The notes beneath the pieces are model-generated. The model had not been told where the DNA came from, made no database searches, and saw only the letters and a program-made list of their open reading frames with translations. 64,000 bases of DNA from NCBI GenBank assembly GCA_012932295.1, contig JAAONU010000014.1, forward strand, positions 1,984,001 to 2,048,000, in the 5' to 3' direction. The stretch's first letter is position 1. The number at the start of each line of letters is the position of its first letter. A program made the position numbers and the translations under genes. Below, piece by piece: positions 24,601-34,900 of the stretch. Origin of the DNA: Cyclina sinensis (lineage: Eukaryota > Mollusca > Bivalvia > Venerida > Veneridae).

Positions 24601-25652
24601 CAATAAAAAACTGTTTTCTACAATCATTTGATTAATTGAGAGTAACAAAACAACTTAGATATGTTGAAAAAATGTAAAGTTCATCAAAAGACTTTAAAGG
24701 ATGTTAAATCAAGCTTAGTTAAGAAATTGCAGTGCTGTACAAGTTAAAGAAATGTTTTACTTTATCCCAGAAAAGATGCTATTTTTGCTAATCACATGGT
24801 TTTTCCTCCAAAGGATTGTTTTATATATTTTAGCCAGATTTTCTACAATTCTGCTTTAAGGAAAACAGTTTATTACCATGGGCTTACGCCTCTAAATGCA
24901 GCAAACAGTTACTTCTTTAAATAATTTAAAGAGGTACAGTAACTGTTTGCTGCATTTAGGTCCAACATAAACCCTGTAAAGTCACCAGTTGTGCTGATGC
25001 TTCCGCGTGAGCCCTGCATTTTAATGGGAAAAAGAGATATGTAAAAATATTTCTGTGACATTGATGCCAATGAAAGCAATCGTGACTTAAACCAGACCAT
25101 TCTGTGCAGTCATCATATAAAGTTGCAAGAACCTGTCTACCTTACAGTCAGTCAATACTGAGTGCTGGCAGTAATAAGTTGAACTTTACTGCAAGTTTTC
25201 ATATTAGCATAAGGAGTCGAAAGATACCTCATGTTAGCATATTTGAATTGTCTCTTAGTGATGTTGATTTAAAAACAATCACAGAAAAATGGTTGAATTT
25301 ACAATAAACATGGTCGGCAAACTATCATTGTACAAAGTGATAAAATGTTTAAACCAAAGCAACATGGTTGTTAAAATTCTAAATGCAAGTGAAAATGCAC
25401 TTATTCAATGTTTCAACCAGTATTCATAATGGGATCAATAATGAACTTTAATGTCGCATCCTTGAAAATGACAAATAGTGGCATAGATCTAATAAACTTC
25501 AAATTACCCCACCCACTTTTTAAAGGTATAACGTTGTTTTCTTAGTAAATGACACACTAAAGATAAATTTCAACAACGTTTCCCTAATGAAATAAATCAG
25601 TTTGTTTATGGTATTTACCAGCTTTATTGTACACAGATGTATTGGCTCCCAT
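21604..25652 (-). CDS. 98-aa single-pass membrane protein, function unknown
   Basis: Four exons join with matching phases: 25652-25619, 23286-23134, 22093-22040 and 21659-21604 (TAG stop). Donors are GTAAAT, GTAAGT and GTAAGT, and acceptors are TTTTCAG, TTTTCAG and TTTCAG. The protein starts MGANTSVYNKAGQLQPYHYP, continues through LQFPWKFYFTHGKMNR to one short hydrophobic segment (VVFYGFLIAAIG), then a charged stretch (FMQKYWKEKRADYA), and ends in a Pro/Arg-rich tail (PPRPPRYDRPPSH). Size, one membrane segment and charged flanks resemble small mitochondrial inner-membrane subunits, but I cannot match it to a named one. The N-terminal MGxxxS would also fit N-myristoylation. It is a real gene by exon logic; the product identity is open. 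Confidence 0.78.
22254..22376. repeat. Nested hairpin in intron of the 98-aa gene
   Basis: Arms 22290-22309 (ATGCGTAGTAATTTAATCAC) and 22327-22346 pair with one mismatch. The loop contains AGGCC/GGCCT, which extends pairing. An outer GTGATATA/TATATCAC palindrome lies at 22252-22275 and its GTGATATATA recurs at 22361. A third TGATATATCAC is at 22519-22529. It is probably a short fold-back element. Confidence 0.7.
23420..24165 (+). repeat. Degenerate tandem-core element
   Basis: It starts with GAGGACCAAATGGTCCTGGA and TTGCTCACCTGTAAAGGAGCC, a variant of the GGCCCT-CGCTCACCTGAG start seen elsewhere. Internal text includes CAAGGTCAGCCAAGGTCAAA and a fragment of the 165-bp monomer (GACCCAAGGGCCAGGATTTG, 23965-24010). 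It ends near GGAGAACGGATGGAAGACA. It lies upstream of exon 2 of the 98-aa gene, within intron 1. Confidence 0.6.
24892..24959. repeat. Perfect 21-bp inverted repeat (68-nt hairpin)
   Basis: Arm 24892-24912 (CTAAATGCAGCAAACAGTTAC, given here to show its 21 bases end at AC) is the exact reverse complement of 24939-24959. The 26-nt loop contains a second palindrome, CTTTAAAT A ATTTAAAG (24915-24931). It is in intron 1 of the 98-aa gene. No coding role is seen. Confidence 0.9.
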
Positions 25653-26035
25653 TTTTAACTATTTTAGCAGCGTCCCGACCTTCGGGATCATGGAGTGCTG
25701 CTTGATTTTCAAAGTCGTTTTAATGACGAGATTTAATCGATTCATAAAAGTTTACACAATGACCCAGCAAAGTATTGTTGCGGCCCTCAAGAATAAGAGT
25801 ACGTCGAATTGCACTTTAAATCATCTAAAGATTTCGGTATTTGTTTCAATTAATTATTGTTAGAGATGTACGAAAACACTAATTAATGAACTTCTAGTAA
25901 GAAAATTTGTAGGAAAACGTTTATTTTAGTTTGCTCGTATTCTATCGATATTTATATCTTTGAGTTTATTTATTGTCGGTACCGGAAGCCCATATGACCG
26001 ATGCCAACTATAAAGTTTAGTTATTATGCTATCTG

Positions 26036-28200
26036 AAGGGAGGGCATATAGTCGGAGACTTGTCTGTCTGTTCGTCTGTCCGATTGTTTATAACTGCAAA
26101 GGGAGTCAAAATATCTTCAAGAATAAGCTTGTGACAGCTCCCTCAGTATGGTTTTTAAAAAAATAACCTTGCACTCTTGTATCCTTTAACTAAGCACTTA
26201 ACACTTTTAACACAGTTTTCCTGACAAGCGACTCCCAGTTATAGTCAGTACTGACTGATCAGGAGTAACCTGTAGATGTAGATGTAGATTTACTTAAACT
26301 TCATAAGATGATACATTTAAGAGGACACTAGTTGAGAGTAGGTGCAGTGCACAAGAACCATATCTTGCCTAGTTTTCTCAATATCGCCCCTTAGTACATG
26401 TATATATGCTTGTCCGAGGCATAACTCTAAAAACATTACAGGCATTTAATTGATATAGGCCACATTAATTGATAGAGGGGAATGGTAGGAAGTGAAGTGT
26501 TTGAGGACAATAACCCAAGCTGCCCCTAATGTCGAGTTATTTCCTTTTATAACTTTTGTCATGTTAAAATGCTTGTCCTAAGCATATTTCTCAAATTATA
26601 TCAGGGATTGGAACCGAAAGGACCGTGGCTCAGACATTGTGCATGGAGTGTCTTACTAAGATAGTTAAAATCATACTCCTGGTATGAAATTTTACCCTCC
26701 CCAAGGGTCATATTAGTGTAAAATAAAAAAAATCTTTGAAACTCTTCTAGTCAGAAAACCGTAGATCCTAGTCCTAAGAGATTTGGTATGTATCATTATA
26801 AAGCTTATTTTTGCAAAGCTTGTTCAAATTATTTCCCTAGGATTAAAATCGACTCCGCTATAGGGACGTGTCAATTGTTATATATATCTTGTATAGGGAA
26901 AAAGCTTCTTGCCTTAAACTGAATGCCGAACAGATCAAATATTTTTTATGTAGCATTGTTTAATGGACCTCCACCAGGTTTGAGCTAATTATGTCCCTGT
27001 GGTCAAAATTGGTCCCACCCAGGAGTCTTATTTATTTTAAATACACAATAATGTTGGAAAATCTTCTAGTCAGAAATGGTAGTCTGTAGAACTTAGAGAA
27101 ATTTGGTATGTAGCATTGTATTCTTGACCTTTACAAGGATTATTCTAATTAATTATTTCCCTAGGACCGAAATTGGCCCCTGTCCGATATTGATTTTTAT
27201 AGACTTTTATAGAAAACAAATAATTCCATTTTTCACCTTGATTTTTTTACCTACTTTTTTGTTTCTGCAGCTACAGTATGGAAATTTGAACTATAGTTAT
27301 AATTTTAAGGGCGGATTTCAAATGTGACATTACCCGACATTTACCTTGACATTTCGACCTACTTTTTGTTTTTCAGTTAAAGTAAGGACATTTGAACAAT
27401 GCTTATAATTTTCAAATGCGACCTTAGCCGTCATTTTCCTTGACCTATTGACCATTTTTTGTTTTGTTTTGCAGTTACAGTATGGAAATTTAAACTGTAT
27501 TAATTATTTTGCATGTTTATTTTAACTTTGACCTCAGTCTACATGACCTTGATCTACTGACCTACATTCATGTTAGAAATTTGAACTATTCTTATAATTT
27601 TGCATGTAGTGTTTCCGTTATATTTGCTGACATTGACCTTCACCTACTGTCCTACTTTCTTGTTTAACCGCTACAGGAAGGAAATTTGAATTATACTTAT
27701 AATCATGCATGTGGATTACAACTTTGACCTTAGCTAACATTGACCTTGGCCTACTGACATACTTTATTGTTTTTGAAGCTATGGAAATTTGAACTACACA
27801 TATAATTTTGCATGTAGTTTTCAACTTAACCTTAACCGACCTACTTTCTTGTTTTTGCAGCCACATGGTGGAAATTTGAATTATACTTGTAATTGTGCAT
27901 GCAGATTTCAACTTTGACATTAGGTGACATTGACATTGACTTACTGACCTACTTTTTTATTTTTTGCAGCTACAGTATAGAAATTTGAAATATATGGATA
28001 TCAACTTCTACCTTAGGTGATATTGACTTTCTGCTTCTGACATTCTTGCTGTATTAGAAGCTGTGCATGAAATTTGGACCGAATGTATAATTTTACATGT
28101 AGATTTTAACTTCAACATTGGGTGATTGCTTCATTGGCCTTGCTGTTTTAAGTGGTGATACTCAGGTAAGAGATATAATGCCATCATGACCCTCTTGTTT
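26036..28200 (-). repeat. Reverse-oriented tandem-core element, monomer about 105 bp
   Basis: Read on the minus strand it starts near 28200 with AGAGGGTCATGATGGCATTA and ends near 26036 with GACAGACAAGTCTCCGACTA then TATGCCCTCCCTTC. The part 27230-28130 holds about nine monomers of roughly 105 bp, each containing (plus strand) GACCTACTTTCTTGTTTTTG, CAGCTACAGTATGGAAATTT and GAACTATACTTATAATTTTG. The part 26700-27100 holds two or three diverged 165-bp-type monomers. A separate family terminus (TCGGTACCGGAAGCCCATAT) sits at 25976-25995. Confidence 0.72.
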
Positions 28201-28491
28201 AATGCTTGACGGGAGCATAACTCTTAAAGTATTCAAGGGATTTAGTTGATATTACACCTGCTGATTGAGGACAACTAGAAAAAATGCATTATCAAACACC
28301 TCTTCCTTGCCCAATTTTGAAACACCTTTCTTTATTATTTTAATGATGCTTACGTGGATAAAATTTACTTAAAACTGTTCAACATACATGCTTGATATTC
28401 AAAGCAATAGATAGATGAAGTGATAGAAAGTGTAGTGTTTAAGAACCACAACATTACCTGGCCATGTTTATAAACTATATCCCGTTATTTT

Positions 28492-28815
28492 ACTCCTACA
28501 AACGAAGTTTGTGCGGGTTACAGGAATCACTATATATATGTCGTTTGGTTAGTCAGTCCAGTTCTTGCTTCGGCTGTAACTTCGTCATGCATAAAGGGAT
28601 TTTGAAATAAGTTGGCACAAATTTTAAACACATGGAGACCATGTGTCGCATAAAACTCCCAGCTGCGTACATCAAAGGTTAAGGTCACTCTTAGAGGTTG
28701 TCCATATTTCGTGTCCGCTCTGTAACTTTATCATTCATCAAATGATTTTGAAATAATTTGGCACAAATGATGCCTACATGATAACAATGTGTCATCTTAG
28801 TCATTTTAATAGAAA
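28492..28815 (+). repeat. Interspersed repeat with two diverged subunits
   Basis: It begins CTCCTACAAACGAAGTTTGT (palindromic AAACGAAGTTT) and contains two related blocks. The first has TTCGTCATGCATAAAGGGAT, TTTTGAAATAAGTTGGCACA and ACCATGTGTC; the second has TTTATCATTCATCAAATGAT, TTTTGAAATAATTTGGCACA and ACAATGTGTCAT. The period is about 170 bp. No coding capacity. The stretch 28815-29330 after it shows nothing recognisable. Confidence 0.6.
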
Positions 28816-29329
28816 AGTAATAAAGAAAATTTTGTGAGGTAGTGTGATATACAAAACCTGTAACTCTACCTTGCTTATTTAGTTCTTTCTTGATATTTTC
28901 TCCTTTTGCCTCTGAGAATTAAGGTTGTATTTATCATATGATAGCTCTAGTTATATTTTATAACAGTAGTTTTAATACAATTTATACTTAGAAAAATACT
29001 TTTAAAAAATACATTCATTTTCATCGGTTCTATCAATTTTCTTGTTTTCAATTGTGGGGGCTATTGTAATTTACATAAAGACAATCCTGGTTCTTTTACA
29101 TGCTCGGTGTATAGCACAGATACAAAGGACCTCTGTTTAATATCTCATTTGAAAATAGATCGCTTTTATCTTAAGACATAATAGAGAGTAGTTTTACTGT
29201 TTCAGGAATGTTTCAAGCTTGGTAACAAGCATCTCTGTTTTAAACATAAGGATGATATTCTTAACTTCTGATTATTTCTAACTTGTGTGATTTACTTAAA
29301 AAGAGACCTTAGCTAACTCAGTATAGTCA

Positions 29330-29680
29330 AGCCAGATTGATGTTGCCATCATTGACTTGAGTAAAGCTTTTGAAATAGATCACCATGGTCAGCTTTTAAT
29401 CAAACTAGACCATTTTTTGCTCTCATTGCTTTAGCCTTTTAAGCTGTATAACTCATTGAGTTATATCAGGCACGTCTCAAGGGTCCGTCCTTGAATCGCT
29501 TGTATTTCTACTTTGTATAAATGACAATTTGCTGGCGTCTGTTTCATCAAGTGTCCGTCTCTTTGCAGATGATTGGGTTTTTAGTGACAACAATAGTCCG
29601 ACAGCGATCGCCAAGTGGTCGAAAACTACTTGCCAAAAAAATAAACAAGATGCACTGTACTCTTTTTATTCGAAGAAGTG
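29330..29680 (+). pseudogene. LINE reverse transcriptase fragment
   Basis: The plus strand reads QIDVAIIDLSKAFEIDHHGQ (RT motif A, DLSKAF) at about 29334-29395. After a deletion it reads VISGTSQGSVLESLVFLLCI (the SQGSVLGP block) and then SSSVRLFADDWVF (the FADD motif) at about 29462-29585, ending in a stop near 29675. The spacing between motifs A and C is much shorter than normal, so an internal deletion is present. No endonuclease or 3' tail was found. The clade is probably CR1/Jockey-like. Confidence 0.75.
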
Positions 29681-30464
29681 AGATGAAACTCTGAAAGGCT
29701 ATTTTTGGCTTTCTGAGACAAATTGACTGCTGATTCTATCCAGTAATAGTAAACAGTGACCCATTCTAAAAACATCAGGTCGACCCACTGATTTGATCTT
29801 CCGTACATCCTATCTACTAAAAACGATATGATTATGACAGCCTTGCCTCTTGAATACATTTAAAGGCTTACAAATGCCTTGAATGTCAAAGCGAATTCAC
29901 ATGAAAGCATCAGGAATTTTCAGAGGCAAGAGCCATACTTCTTGGCAGACTGAACAACATTCTAGGAGAACACATATACATTCCGATTAGTTTGTTTCAA
30001 GTGCAGACAGATAACAAGAGTTCCTTGAAAGTATTACGTCTACAATGGTTCTGTACTTGCGCATCGATTCATTATATCGAGACAGATCGACATAGTCCAA
30101 AGATCACAACCCTGCTCTAAAATTTGGCAAAATCCAAGCTAGGGTCGACCAGGGTTCACAGTTACGCACAAAGCAATATTCCTACAGTTTCAAAACTGTT
30201 ATTTTCTTCTTCTACAATAATGGCAAACGTTCCATACTTTGGCATAATGGCCATGCGTGAGGGGTTAAACGAGTGAAAAAAATATCAGGTTTCCGGAGCT
30301 ATTCAGTCCACCTTGTGTCTCCGGACAGCTGGTGATAAAAAAGGCGCAAAACATAGCACCCTTAAATCCCTAGCTTCTAAAATGTACATAATCGTTCGGC
30401 AGAAAGGACGATATTAGCAGGATCAATACATAAAAAAGCCTAATAAAAATATATTTATGGTTGA

Positions 30465-30545
30465 AAAAACATGATGCAGCCAGCTCTGATTCAAATCAGC
30501 ACCGACTACATGAGATGATAATGCGTTCCACTAGATAGTTGTTTG
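30465..30545 (-). repeat. tRNA-like (SINE-type) sequence
   Basis: On the minus strand a stretch with TAGTGGAACGCATTATCATC, CTCATGTAGTCGG and GCTGATTTGAATCAGAGC resembles the A-box, anticodon-arm and B-box/T-arm order of a tRNA. The acceptor stem does not pair well. It is most likely a SINE head or tRNA relic, not a working gene. The remaining 29680-31080 shows nothing else recognisable. Confidence 0.35.
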
Positions 30546-31083
30546 GGGAATGGGGTGGGGCATCAACATTGAACATTTTATAAAATAAAGTTACCCTACT
30601 TTTATTGCATTGTCTTCTAATTTATAAAGAGTTCCACTTTAGATCAGTAACAGTTTTCGAGACAGTGCCCGGGGTCTTGCTCTCAATGTTTGTGACTAAT
30701 CTAGGAGCTTTCTTATGTGTCTGTATCCCTCTGTAGGTAAGCATTCCAGATAAATATTCCAAAGTCGGTTAAACAATGCTGTTATAATAGACCTCTAAGC
30801 AAAAAGTGTGTTACGTTTCAAGAAACCCAGACTCCGACAAATGGGATTTGTAAATACATGTGCAGTGTAGACTGCAACTCATTTAGCCCGTGTTTCAATG
30901 CCGGGTTCATGACTGTGATTACAGGCATAAATAAAGAATACAACCTTCCTTCTGTCATTTGAAATATTTTACTCACTGGGCTTCTTCTGGATAGAGAGTT
31001 TTGTTTTGCCTGTAGTACTTACTGGCTTATTGAATTTGATTTTGCTACTACTTTCTAATATAACTAGAAATGGGTTTTTGATT

Positions 31084-31527
31084 GAACAAAAACATATGTC
31101 TCCCCCCAGCCAGTTGCTGCAGGTAGTATTGAGTCCGACGATTGTAAAATTTGACATTTAACCTCCAAGTGTGACCTTGACCTTGAGACACTACACCTGC
31201 AAAGTGGGTTCTGCACGTCAACTTGATGAGGTGAACATCTGACCCAAGTTTCATAAAAATCCTTCAAGGGCTTTTGAAGATACAGAGCGGACACGATTTT
31301 GTGGCATTTGACATTTAACCTCCAAGTGTGACCTTGACCTTGAGACACCACACCCGCAAAGTGGGTTCTGCACGTCGCCTTGATGAGGTGAACATCTGAC
31401 CCAAGTTTCATAAAAATCCTTCAAGGGCTTTGGAAGATACAGAGCGTACACGATTTTGTGACGGACAGACGGACAGACAACCGGGGGAAAAACAATATGT
31501 CTCCCCCATTTTTGGGGGGAGACATAA
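31084..31527. mobile_element. Short tandem-core element bounded by ATGTCTCCCCC ends
   Basis: The left end has AACATATGTCTCCCCCCAG and the right end has ATATGTCTCCCCC ATTTTT GGGGGGAGACATAAT, itself a near-perfect hairpin. Between are about 2.5 copies of a 165-170 bp unit (GACCTTGAGACACYACACC, GGGTTCTGCACGTC, AACATCTGACCCAAGTTTCA, AAATCCTTCAAGGGCTT). The unit produces several overlapping minus-strand ORFs that repeat each other and are not genes. A GACGGACAGACGGACAGAC run precedes the right end, as in the 3448 element. Confidence 0.75.
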
Positions 31528-31932
31528 TTAATAAATCCTGTTCACACCCCATCCATACTTCAATTATTATAATAATACTATGCTAACTTGCTATTTTATC
31601 CACTAAACATGATAAATTTCCTTCATATGCACTAGTTACTTTTTCATTTCTCAACAGTAATAAGCAACAACTGTCTTTTTTTTTTTCAAATTTATTCAAA
31701 ATTTTATGATTAATCCACTTCTAAATATTACTTATCATATGGATAAATACACCCTGAAAATAATCCAGACCCCTTTCTTTTTCAGTTTTGTATTTATTTT
31801 CTGCAACATCTAATGCAAATTCAAACTCAAAATATTAACACTTTTTTTAATTTTTGAAAGTTTAAATAATTCAGCTTTATTCTGGTGTTACCATACAAAA
31901 TACAGTCTTTAATAGTGTAAGCTGTATGTCAA

Positions 31933-34900
31933 TTATTGTTCTATCGATTTTGCTTTCCTCTCAGCAACCTGTTTCGCTCTGTCAGCTTTCTGGTGCTCAT
32001 GAATGAGCCTCTGCATTTCTTCCCATTCTTCAATTGTCTTAATGTTCCTGAAATACAAAATGGTAATAACTGAAACTCTCCAAACTCACTGCATTGGTGC
32101 ACTTGTGATGAGAGTGGTAGGACAGATATAGTTTCAGTGACTTTATGTTTGTCCAGAATTTGCAGTACAGTATGATACTGACCTTGAGTTCTGCTTTAGT
32201 ATTTGAAGCCTTTTTTTCTAAACTGCAAACAGGAGTGATTAACAAGATGACCATAAAGTTGTCCCTGAGTATAATTGCTCAAAAGGAAAAATAAAATATA
32301 ATGGATCTAAAATTAAAAGGAAATATAAAGAACTATACAATGTTGCATGCCAAATATCAAAGTTTTTGGCTATTTGGTTCAAAAATAGAAGTTTTAAAGT
32401 TTTAAGGTTTCCTATACGTATAATTAAAATCTCAGACCCCACTCCTAAGGGCAGAGCTAAAAGTGCATGATTTAAATGATCTTGGTACAGGTTCACTAGA
32501 CAATGCTATTTTCAGAACTCCTGTCCTTATGATTCCTTCGCGTACCTTCAGATGAAGCCAGTAATAACCCTATAGGCAAAGTTCAAAGTTAAAAAAAAAA
32601 ATCAATCTTGGTAGAGGTCCACTGGAAAATTCTATGTTTAAATTCCAAGGTCTGGACTAGTCATTTCAGATAAGAGGGTTGAATGATTTTCCTTTAAATT
32701 TCTATGCTAAATAAGTGAATTAAGGCTAAAATGACCCTAAGGGCATAGTTAAACAATCCTCGAAAATTTAACCAGACAATGCTACATACCAAATTTCAAA
32801 GTCTCAGCCATACAGTTTCTGACAGTAAGATTTTTCAAGGGTTTGTCAACATGTCTATGAAAAAATATCTGCCTTTAGTTTAAAAATCTTAGTCTAGATC
32901 CAACTAGACAATGCTTCATGCAAAACCTTAGAACTCTGGCCTTGTGCTTTCAGATAAGAATAATTTTAAGATCTTCCCTTGTACTTCTATGTAAAAGCAA
33001 GTGACTCCTCCAGCAAGGACAGAAGACCTAAGACGGCTTTCCCTGCTTCAGTTTCCAAAGAAGAAGCCAAATGAACAACTCAGACTGACTGTGCATGGCA
33101 GTCAGCCAGTAGGCAGAACAGCATCTTTTCTTCCAAGAGATGACTTGGTGGGCCTGTGGCAGGCAAGTTGCACGCCGGCAAACATAGAAAGTATTGCCCG
33201 TATGTGCAAATCCCCTAGTCGAGAAGGCATGACATCAAACTCTTCAAAATTCAATACAAAAATACTGTTTTCCTGGTTTTCTTAGGTACAGATGTATTAA
33301 CCTTGAAAAAATCCTTCCTATTACCAGTAAAACAGATCTAAAACTTTCACAAACCTCAAGTTTCTGTAAGTATTCAGGTAATGTGGTCCAAATTCTGGTT
33401 GATCCTGCTGGAACTCAGGTTTGTGAGGAAGGAATCCTGGGTTTTCCCTGTTGGGGTTGATGGCCGCATCTGGGAAGTAATGGTTGTACATCTGCATTGT
33501 CATCTTCTCTGGTGGCGGTATACTCTCAATAGTTGCAAGCTTAAAAAGAGATAGAATTTGCAAGATATGCTCAGATTTTGAAGAAAATTATTAAATAGAG
33601 AAGATAAAATATCAGAAATAAGGATATTAAATTTTTAGTCCCTGCAAAATTACCACACCATTCCTCCAACACCAAGCTTTCTTAATACTTTAGTCAGTAT
33701 TTTTCTGGTTGCCTTCTGGGAACGGTACAATGTTTATACAAATTTCTTGTCCTGGACTGGGTGTCTCAAATAGTATTGAGGAAAAACAATATACTTACAA
33801 GGTCTTTCACACCTTTCAAATGTAAATTCCTCTCAGCAAGGTAAGCATCCCTTTGCTGTAACTGAAATGATCAAGATAATGCTGTAAATATTCACAATTA
33901 AGTATTGTAAGTTACAACCCATATTCAGCCTGAAAAAGGCTAAAGCATTCGTGCATAACATGATGTAAATGAATCAAACTTAATGGTTACTTACATTTAA
34001 ACCAAGAAAAGTAAGATGTGAATACTGATTCTTTCTTACTTAACAGGCTCAAGAGATTTCTAAATTTTGGAAAAGCCGTAACTTAAACCTGACCATAAAA
34101 ACACCCTCTGTGATAGAATGATACCATATTTTAAAAGTTAATGGATAAGATCATACTATAATGAGGGTTAAGGTCACTGTATCTTCTACATGCCATTTAT
34201 CAGACAAGAGCAAAACAGTATATCACATTCAAAAATAATCTTTTGAAAAAATAAGCATTAAAGGTATTTTGCAGATTTTTCTATCATTTACACACTAAAG
34301 CCACACCAGTAAAAGCCACACCAGAAACTACCCTGAAGTACTTCCTATTCAAAGAAGAGAAGAGCTCCTAAGTACTATTTGAAATTTATTACAGCAAAAT
34401 GAGTAACTGATTTAAATGATACTTACTGCAACCTTCTCCTCACTCTGTATCTTTGCCTTATGATTGGAAGGATCCTTTGGGTAAGGCACTTCCAATGCAC
34501 TATACTGGAATAGAAATAATACTTAAACCTTTTATTTTCTCAACATTTTTTTTTATTAAATATAAGAAAATGAGGGTACGAAAGCAAAGAAGTGCCATCT
34601 TCCCTCAATTTAACAGAATTTAGAACTTTTTCACATTGATCTCTCAAAAAGGTCTCTAAACTACAGAATATAGGAAGAACTTTACTTTCAGAAACAGAAA
34701 ATCACTTTACATTTCTAAATGTTCTTTTGTTATTAAATCACAGAATAAAAAATATCCCCCAAAACAAGGGATCATACATAGATGTATGAACAATTTAACC
34801 AAACATAACCATTTAACAGATCTCTGTGTATTTGATACATGTTGTACATGTAAAAATCTGCATAGACAATTCTTAATCTCTATCATTTAGTTCCAAGGCA

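Noticed and set aside
31048..31451. Four overlapping minus-strand ORFs of 62-115 codons
   Set aside because: They repeat each other because they lie on the 165-170 bp tandem unit of the 31.1-kb element.
33001..33285. 94-codon plus-strand ORF
   Set aside because: It is antisense within an intron of ATP5PD, starts from a non-ATG codon, and overlaps degenerate repeat text.
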